From assembly GCA_001970855.1 (NCBI GenBank), contig LSSN01002490.1, forward strand, positions 1 to 15,887: DNA of 15,887 nucleotides. Direction: 5' to 3'. The notes under the pieces are model-generated. The model was given only the letters and a program-made list of their open reading frames with translations. It was not told the origin of the DNA and did not search any database. This DNA is from Smittium culicis (lineage: Eukaryota > Kickxellomycota > Harpellomycetes > Harpellales > Legeriomycetaceae). The position numbers and the translations under genes were made by a program. Below are positions 9,127 through 15,887 of the stretch, in pieces (positions within the stretch are counted from its first letter, which is position 1; the number at the start of each line of letters is the position of its first letter).

Positions 9127-10898
9127 TTTTTTTGTTATAATTATGAAAATATAACCAATTCGAAATCATTTTTTATATCAATGATAGAATCTATAGTACC
9201 TTAGTTAAACATCGAAGGAGTATTTATTATCTAATAGAATAATGTTTCATAAGAAACTTTTTAAATTTAAAATAACGACTAATGTAATAAACTAAAATAA
9301 ATCGCAATTTTACAATTGAAAACTGCTATATTCAGGATTCAGGCTTCCATATATTAATTTGACTTTGAATCTGATACTTAAATTAAATTGAAGATTCAAC
9401 CTTTTTTTAGTTTAATTATTATGATAAATAATGTGAGTTTTCAATTTAATAAAGAATAGATTTATTAATTTATTATTTAAATTCCATTGATCGATTTATA
9501 GATAAACTATGTATATATCCAAGAAATCATTTATTTAGCGTTTAAATTATATATAAACAGGAAATTTATTAAATATATAATTTAATCATATATTTTCACA
9601 CGCCTAATTAATTCTATAATAAAGATAGTGAAGAATATGCTACATTGATATATATGCACGTTTGAAAATCTTTAGTTTTTAATTTATATCCACCACTCGA
9701 AATCGATTAAAATCAAATGAATTAAGATGCCATAAACTATAGAATAGATAATTATATTATAATGTATTCAAAGCTATGCTTTTTGCAACTGGTTTCCTGG
9801 ATTTTTATAATATGAATAAATATTTAAAAAATTAATTTAATTTTATTTACAAATATAATTTCATATTTAAAACACTCAAATATTCTTAGATAATGTAATT
9901 TTCGTATTAATTTTCATAAAATTCCAAAATTAATATTTTACTATACGTAACATATTAAAAAAACTAGTGTTTTATAAATATTAAAACTTGTAAACGTGAG
10001 TTGTTTAATATAGAAATTTAAAAAAAATTCTTATATATTAAAATCGATACTTAATATTACATAAACAATGAGTACATATTTATTGTGAATTACACTCTCA
10101 ATCCACAAGATTATGAAATTTTTTATATAAATTTTTTATTTATCTAAGAACATATTAAACATAATTACTGATTATTTTTTTGGTTAAAATAATCGATATT
10201 CAGTTTTATACACAGAGATAAAGTAAATACCACACTAATAATATATTAAAACTAAATTATTTTAATCCTGAATAGTAAAGCTATTTTACTAATTGTTATA
10301 TTCATATCTTGGTTTTATTTCCCTAAATCATACCGATAGAAATATTAACAATGTTTATCGAGTTTTAAGGAATAAATTTAGCGATTGCTATTTATTAACC
10401 TTGATAATCTAAACCATTGATTATATACTATTATTTATAATACAATAAAAACTTAGACATGCGGATATTTTTTTTAATAAACTTTATCTATAATATTAAA
10501 AACTTATCAGGTTTATAGACTTTATACAAACCAAATATAACAGGTACGAAATAAAATGAACATATTTTATCGATCCTTACATAGAGTCTAATGCTGTAGT
10601 TCATAGAGCACAATAATTTTAAAGTATATCTAATGTATTTTATCGTGAGAATAATAATAACTCAATCTAACTAAATGATATTTTTTTTAACGTAGCAATT
10701 TAATCGAAGCTGATGTATAAATACTTAATAGTTTTAACTTTTCTATCTAAATTATATATTAAATTTCTTGAAAAATAACCAAACTTTAATACTTATTACA
10801 CTAAGAGATAAAAATATTTCACATAAAGTATACAAAATTATTCTTATTTAAAGGAAAGAGTTGTTTAGGATAATTTTATCGGTTGTTGTTTTATAAAA

Positions 10899-13800
10899 AT
10901 GTTACTCAAGTTGATTTTTTTTTCTACATTAGCTTTATTTACTACTATCATAACTCAAATAGTCGCTCACAGCAATCAAAGAACTATTGAAAACTTTCAT
11001 TTAAGTGAAAATCAACGTGCCCTCTCGTTAAAAACAGATCATAAGTGCCGTAATTTAGGTCAAGAAAAAGAAGAAATTGAGGATTTGGAATCAAGTTTTT
11101 CAATTAATAAATTATCAAATTCTAATGTAGAGCATAAAGGATATAAATTACACATAAAAAGCCCCCATTTATTTCATCCTATAGGATGCGATAAATTTTC
11201 TTCAAACTTGATCGAATTTGATAGTTCTAGAATTAATTTTCATACGCCCAGAAAAATAAAAACAAACGAATTACATAATTTTGCGCCAAATAAGGAATTA
11301 GTAAAAAATCTTCATAATAAATATATCCAAAAGCGTCTGAGTAATAAATCCAACCATTCAGTGCGGCCTATATTTGACTCAGAAAAGGATAAAGGTTATA
11401 CCAATTTATTAGAATTAAACCCTGAATCTAGAAAATTTAGAAAAGGTAGAGAAAGTTTTAATGAAAAAGGTTCTAGATTCAAAAAAGATGCCAACAAAAA
11501 ACACAGTGGACATCACTTTATTCATAAAAAAAACAAAAAATTAAGCTCAGATTTTCAATATAAGCCAAATTTAACAATTTACATGGATAAAAAAAAATTC
11601 TACAGATTTAGGAATTCTAAAAATTCAGTTAAAAATAGTAGAAATTGTTCAAAAAATTTTAATTTTGAAAATTATGGCAGACAGAATAGTCGAGCTAGAT
11701 GCCCCAGAAGTACTATTTCCAGAGGAAACAATAGCTATCAAAAAGTATTTAAACATGGCGAAATTGATTTAAATAACGCGGAAAATTCAGTAAAAAATTA
11801 TAATAGTAATATAAACAATTATGAAAAATTTGAGTTAACTAGGCCATTTCATGTTGAAAAAATACTTAAAAAATGCCCACATTTACCTGATCAAGAATCT
11901 AATATTTTGAAACCTAGTAGAAATTTTAAAAAAATGAGTAGCCCCATATCTAAGAATAAACACGGTTATCCGAAAGTAGAAAGAAATGAAAGAAGTGTAA
12001 GTAATATAGATCTGTCAAAAGGAGCTAAAAATAATTCAAAAAATAGTAAAGTCAATGAATTAATTGATGTAAAACTAAAAGAGCCTTTACAAATAGTGCA
12101 TGTTTTGATTTATGATGCTGAAGAAAAAGCTATAGGATATATGGATATTAAAGATTTTAACAAAATAGATAATAAAATACCTTTATATATCATAACAAAT
12201 AGCAAAGAAGGTGAAATAATAGATAAGCAGAATACAAATTACAATAAAGATGGTGATAGATTTAGTCTTATACCAGCGCAAAGAAAAATAAATTCTTGTA
12301 ATAGAGATATTATCAATGGATACAATCAAGATTTTTTTTTTGATAAAGATCTAGATATTTATGGATCTTATGTTCCCTCCGAAAGAATTAATATATTAGA
12401 AAAAGCCAAACTAAAATATAAATATAATGAGGATATGAACTATCAAAATCATAGAGACAAAAACAAAAAATTAGAATATTACAAATTTAAGCCAGATATT
12501 AATAAATCAGCTAACAAAGGTAAGCATTTCTAAATATATAACATATACATAAATTATAAATCGCATAAAAAACTATATCTCTGACTGCTAAAATTAAATG
12601 ACTTTAGTATATTTATGTATATACTAATTTGATCCTATTTATATAAAAAGTTTTAATATAAATCTTTAATTTGAAAGCAATAGATTTCGAAAATTTTGGT
12701 CTCCATAACGACGCTCTATTAAATAATAATTATATTGAATATACAACAGATGAAATCAGAAAAAATTATCTTGATGAGGATTATAGAAAAGAAAAGAATG
12801 ATTACCTTAACAAAAATGAATCAGATAAAGTATTAGCTCCATCTTATAGCAATGAATACCTATTTTATGATCAAGAAAAATATACAGCAAAAAAAAAAGA
12901 TTTTAGATATAATTCTAATAACATTGGCCCTGAAAATGATTTTTTTTCGACAAAAACCCCAGATTATTCGAAAGTTAAATGTCACATAAAGCACCCTATT
13001 AAAGAAAGAAAATACCTCAGTGAGAAAGTCATAGATGAAAAAGAAAAAAATCCAAATAGTAAAAAGTATAATCTAGGCGAACCATTTTATAAAAATCTTG
13101 GACTGAATTCAAGTAAAAAATATGATTTAAAGTATGCATACTCTATAATGGACGGCGTTAATAAATTCGATATTAAAAAGAATTTTCATGCAAGCAAAGA
13201 GAGCAGTAAAAACACTCCACATTTAATAAAAGGCGAAAATAATTTGAATAGTGAAACAAAACCACATATATCTTCAAAATTATATACAGAAATAGAACAT
13301 GAATATCATAATGAATATCTGGAACAAAATGGTTACCCAAAACAAAAAAAACAAGATAAAATCATAAGCGTAGATTTAACTGTAATCTCAAGTATAAAGC
13401 CCTTAACTGATATACCTGGAATAAATAGCATTAATTCCAAAATAGATAATGAAAAAAGATCAAGTATTGGTGATACATTGATATACAGAAGCATAGACTA
13501 TTTAAATATAAATTCTATTGATAAAGACAAAGTAAAAAATAAGGGTTTGAAAGATTCGATTTATAATTCATTAGATGCTAAGTTTTATAAAGATAAAACT
13601 ATCTCTCAAGGTGACAAAGATTCGTTCAAATACACGCACACGACTAAGAATTACAAAAATGAATTTAAAAGTATAAATACACATCCGAAAACTTTTTTCG
13701 AAGATTTTAGTTACATCGATTATGAAATAGGTAGTAATCCTAAATATATAAAGATCAAAAAGATACATAATCACATTCTTGAAAAAAGCGCCGAATCAGA

Positions 13801-15727
13801 ATTAAATATTAAACCCGACTTGAATAAAGAAAGAAGTCATGAAAAAGATACACCATCAAAAATAACAGATTTACATGGCAAATATAAAAATTTAAACATA
13901 TTAACTTCAAAAACAGTTTCACTAGATAATTATAGTTCAAATATCAACAACGGTGATCTACTAAATGGCAAAGTAAACCATAAAACACAAGATTTAAAGG
14001 ATATTGAAATAATAAAACCCACGCCAGGTTAGAACAAAACCTTATTATTATAACTACTTTAATTTATAATTTAATCTATTAAATTTTTACTAGATACTAC
14101 TGCTATAAAAATTGATATAGAAGAAAAATATAATCACTGTATTAAAACAAAAGATGATAGCCAAAAGAAAGAAAAAGAAGAAGGTATATATGAAATACAG
14201 GTAACTAGTGATATATTTAATTTTGAAAAAGAAGCGTATACCACTAAAATAAAATATCAAGAAAAATTTCAATTTAATGCACATCACAATATCATCTCAT
14301 TTATAAATGGTGGTCCTGAAAATGATGCTTTAACAGCACAAACTCCTCAAAAAAATTCCATTCGCAATGATTATTATACAAATTATTTGATCCGTAAAAT
14401 TTATGTAAATAAATTTGGAGACACAATTACGAAAACGTTAGAAAGTTCAATAAACGAGACTCCTAAAACAAAACTCATCTCTAACCTTAAAACAATAGAG
14501 GATACCATCAATACTTTGTATTTTGCTGATATAAGAGATTCTACTTCAAATCCTAGTGATTTAATAGAAAGCTTTGATCAATACAGTATGTATTATCCTA
14601 AGGGTAATAATTCAAGGGATAAATACGAAATAGCTGTGATAGTAGAATATGAAACAAAAAATACTAGATATGCGGATCAGACATATTCTAGACATATTTC
14701 TATTGAAGAGGAAAATTTAATAGAATTTGACAATATAGTAGATAATTATACACAACCAAATATTATCGAGCCTATGAAAAATGAAAAGGGATTGTATATT
14801 GTAACTAAAACTATTAATATAAAAGAAAATATATCTACGGTATATTCAAGTAAGAATAAAACTTTTAAATCAGTTTACAACGAATCAAAAAATATTTCTG
14901 ATGATGGATATAGAAAAAAAAATTTCAGCACTACTGCAGAAAGCGAAAATGAATTAAAAAGTGAAGACTTAGATAAGATCATGATAATTCCTAGCAATCA
15001 AAATAAAGTAAATAATAAAAGTTATTTTGTAAGCTATTATTTAAAAAAAGTTTACACAATCAAAAATGGTAATACTACAAGAGATGTAGGTGTAAACTTA
15101 AATAAATTTTTTCAAACTCGCACAATTTCAAACTCAGAAAATACTCAATATTTCTCTGGCGATGAATATGAAGCTGTTACTAATCACTTAAACCAAGATT
15201 TTCACTTTACAGAAAAAAATTATAAATATGAACCAAATTTTAGCACTACTAGAAATAAGTACGAGAATTTAATTCAAGAAAGTGTATATATTACTTTCGA
15301 GGATATTTCTGAAAGTACTATCGATTATTATGAAGCAAATGAATTTAACGAAAAATATTATACTGAGTTCTATACTTCAAAAATATCTCATATTCAATCA
15401 AATTCTCTGGAACTATCCTCAAGTAATAGTCCAGAAGATGAAGGAAATATAACTATGGAACCCAGCTACACAAATAAGAAAGAAAATTATAAATCAGTTA
15501 ATAAAGATGAAAAAAAGGTTATTGATCTTTTTGATAAATCTATTTTAGGTTATACTGATTTAAAAGGCGATAAAATTACAAAATATTTATCAGAAATAGA
15601 AACAACTTCGCTGTCTACTAGTACTAAAGAAAAGTTCAAAAATGATGACTTATTTGTTACTTATGTGGAGGGGTTTTGTTTTCGGTATGCCCTTTCTTCC
15701 TTAGAACTATCGGCACAGTCGAATTAG
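10899..15727 (+). CDS. Large secreted Lys/Asn/Ser-rich protein, three exons
   Basis: I do not recognise the family. Exons 10899-12519, 12678-14027 and 14094-15727 join through two phase-1 GT-AG introns to give 1534 residues. The start is chosen because residues 1-23 form a signal peptide (MLLKLIFFSTLALFTTIITQ, then IVA before HS), so the product probably enters the secretory pathway. No later membrane segment is evident. It has no tryptophan and nine cysteines (50, 97, 250, 268, 326, 467, 642, 1006, 1519). Several N-x-S/T sites occur (for example at residues 149-153, 224 and 278). Residues 1-380 are strongly basic; the exon 3 part is more acidic. Residues 385-435 (around IVHVLIYDAEEKAIGYMDIK) look most like a folded unit. 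A module around ExYTxKxK...GPEND occurs at 599-636 and 1029-1076. The last 19 residues (EGFCFRYALS...) differ in composition and may be foreign. A secreted surface, wall or host-interaction protein is possible, but this is speculation. Confidence 0.75.
12520..12677 (+). other. Intron 1 (158 bp, phase 1)
   Basis: The donor gtaagc follows exon 1 at Lys540. The acceptor is gaaag at 12673-12677. The split codon g|ca gives Ala541. Reading through would stop after four codons (GKHF, stop at 12531). A tactaat branch-like sequence lies at 12622-12628, about 50 nt before the acceptor. The other candidate acceptor checked (ctttag, ending at 12607) is in the wrong phase. The reading frame is open on both sides only if this intron is removed. 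Confidence 0.82.
12851..12964 (+). repeat. Protein module copy A in exon 2
   Basis: This encodes residues 599-636. Visible sequence includes NEYLFYDQEKYTAKKK and NIGPENDFFSTKTP. It aligns residue by residue with copy B in exon 3 over the first 14 positions (identical or similar at most) and again over GPEND-x5-TP. It lacks a 10-residue insertion present in copy B between the two blocks. Confidence 0.72.
14028..14093 (+). other. Intron 2 (66 bp, phase 1)
   Basis: The donor is gttaga, slightly off the usual gtaagt-type consensus. It follows the coding sequence for KPTP. The acceptor is ttttactag, ending at 14093. The split codon g|at gives Asp991. Without removal the frame stops at 14030-14032. 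Downstream the frame is open from 14094 to 15724, including about 290 bp before any ATG- or TTG-like start, which supports splicing rather than a new gene start. No clear branch point was identified. Confidence 0.8.
14207..14350 (+). repeat. Protein module copy B in exon 3
   Basis: This encodes residues 1029-1076. Visible sequence includes SDIFNFEKEAYTTKIK and NGGPENDALTAQTP. GPEND lies 73 residues after the start of exon 3, compared with 83 after the start of exon 2 for copy A. The near-equal offset suggests duplication of an exon or exon start, followed by strong divergence. The nucleotide match is short (cctgaaaatgat), so the duplication is old. Confidence 0.72.
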
Positions 15728-15782
15728 TCGGAACTTCTTGGATTTGTTCCTTTTCATGAGCAGCAATACTTTCAGTAGTCAT
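15657..15782 (-). CDS. Truncated 5' end of an opposing ORF (gag-like or host gene)
   Basis: Reading the - strand from the ATG at 15782 gives a 41-residue frame beginning MTTESIAAHEKEQI and containing VPIVLRKKGHTENKTPP, closed by TAA at 15657-15659. It is less AT-rich and uses more balanced codons than the + strand gene that overlaps it. This suggests it is the real coding strand from about 15666 to 15782. The frame ends right where the sequence changes character, so it looks like the first part of a longer protein cut off by the junction near 15666. A hydrophilic N-terminus of this sort suits a retroelement gag or LINE ORF1, but I cannot name it. Alternatively, a splice donor near its end (aagtaac) could make it a first exon, or its match to a coding strand could be chance. 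Confidence 0.45.
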   Translation of the reverse strand: MTTESIAAHEKEQIQEVPTNSTVPIVLRKKGHTENKTPPHK

Positions 15783-15887
15783 TTTGTTTAATTAATTCGA
15801 TATACTAATAGGGGATTAAGATTTAAGATTTTAAATTAAAAGTAATAGATGTTTTTTTTTTTAATTTTATGTTTTATGTTTTTTTTT
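15783..15887 (-). other. Possible 5' leader upstream of the opposing ORF
   Basis: On the - strand this is A-rich leader-like sequence ending aattaaacaaa directly before the ATG at 15782. A-rich context before a start codon is common in AT-rich eukaryotes. It also holds long homopolymer runs (T12 at 15851-15862 and T9 at the window end on the + strand). No promoter element can be fixed, and the unit runs off the window. Confidence 0.35.

Larger units (their letters stand above)
7141..10898. other. Long AT-rich intergenic region
   Basis: About 3.75 kb without a supportable gene, RNA gene or element remnant on either strand. It holds one perfect hairpin and one short tandem repeat (listed separately). 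The final few hundred bases must contain the promoter and 5' leader of the secreted-protein gene. I cannot pick a TATA box reliably because TATAAA-like words occur throughout. Confidence 0.6.

Noticed and set aside
12671..14032. Treating the middle ORF (TTG start) as its own gene.
   Set aside because: It has no ATG at its beginning, and intron 1 sites join it in frame to the upstream exon. A single spliced gene explains all three ORFs.
13571..14287. Minus-strand frames at 13571-13774 and 14090-14287.
   Set aside because: They are hydrophobic Phe/Ile-rich translations of the complement of Lys/Asn-rich coding sequence, which is a typical shadow effect.
14387..15727. Starting the third ORF at the TTG at 14387.
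   Set aside because: The same frame is open back to 14094, directly after a good acceptor (tttactag), so it is exon 3.

Overview
The window looks like nuclear DNA from a very AT-rich eukaryote. Non-coding stretches are dominated by A/T runs. The one intact-looking gene carries GT-AG introns, and a degenerate DIRS-type tyrosine-recombinase retrotransposon sits in the left half. The DIRS protein remnants (gag, RT, RNase H, methyltransferase-like, YR) resemble versions I associate with early-diverging fungi (Mucoromycota/Zoopagomycota type). A fungus of that kind is my best guess, but taxonomy cannot be fixed from this window alone. No bacterial-type genes, rRNA, tRNA or CRISPR were recognised.

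Layout. (1) 1-2880: gene-free AT-rich DNA with a perfect 4 x 39-bp minisatellite (832-987) and a few palindromes. (2) About 2881-7140: a roughly 4.26-kb DIRS-like element. It has inverted terminal repeats of about 160 bp at both ends and a short internal repeat of the left end just inside the right repeat. Between them lie decayed gag, reverse transcriptase, RNase H, methyltransferase-like and tyrosine recombinase regions, all broken by stops and frameshifts. It is clearly less AT-rich than its surroundings and is dead as a coding unit. (3) 7141-10898: gene-free AT-rich DNA with a perfect 10-bp-stem hairpin (7802-7825) and a 2 x 29-bp tandem repeat (9069-9126). (4) 10899-15727: a three-exon gene on the + strand. 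Exons 10899-12519, 12678-14027 and 14094-15727 join in frame through two phase-1 introns into a predicted 1534-residue secreted protein. It has an N-terminal signal peptide, no tryptophan, and a Lys/Asn/Ser/Tyr-rich composition. A module of about 40 residues occurs in both exon 2 and exon 3. (5) About 15666-15887: less AT-rich, unlike the gene upstream. It reads as the 5' end of a different transcription unit on the - strand (ATG at 15782), so the 3' end of the large gene may be truncated or fused by an insertion or rearrangement.

The main items of interest are the unrecognised, internally duplicated secreted protein, its abrupt 3' junction, and the nearly complete DIRS architecture recovered from repeat geometry. 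I do not see a multi-gene system: the window holds one host-like gene, one dead retroelement and one gene/element fragment.
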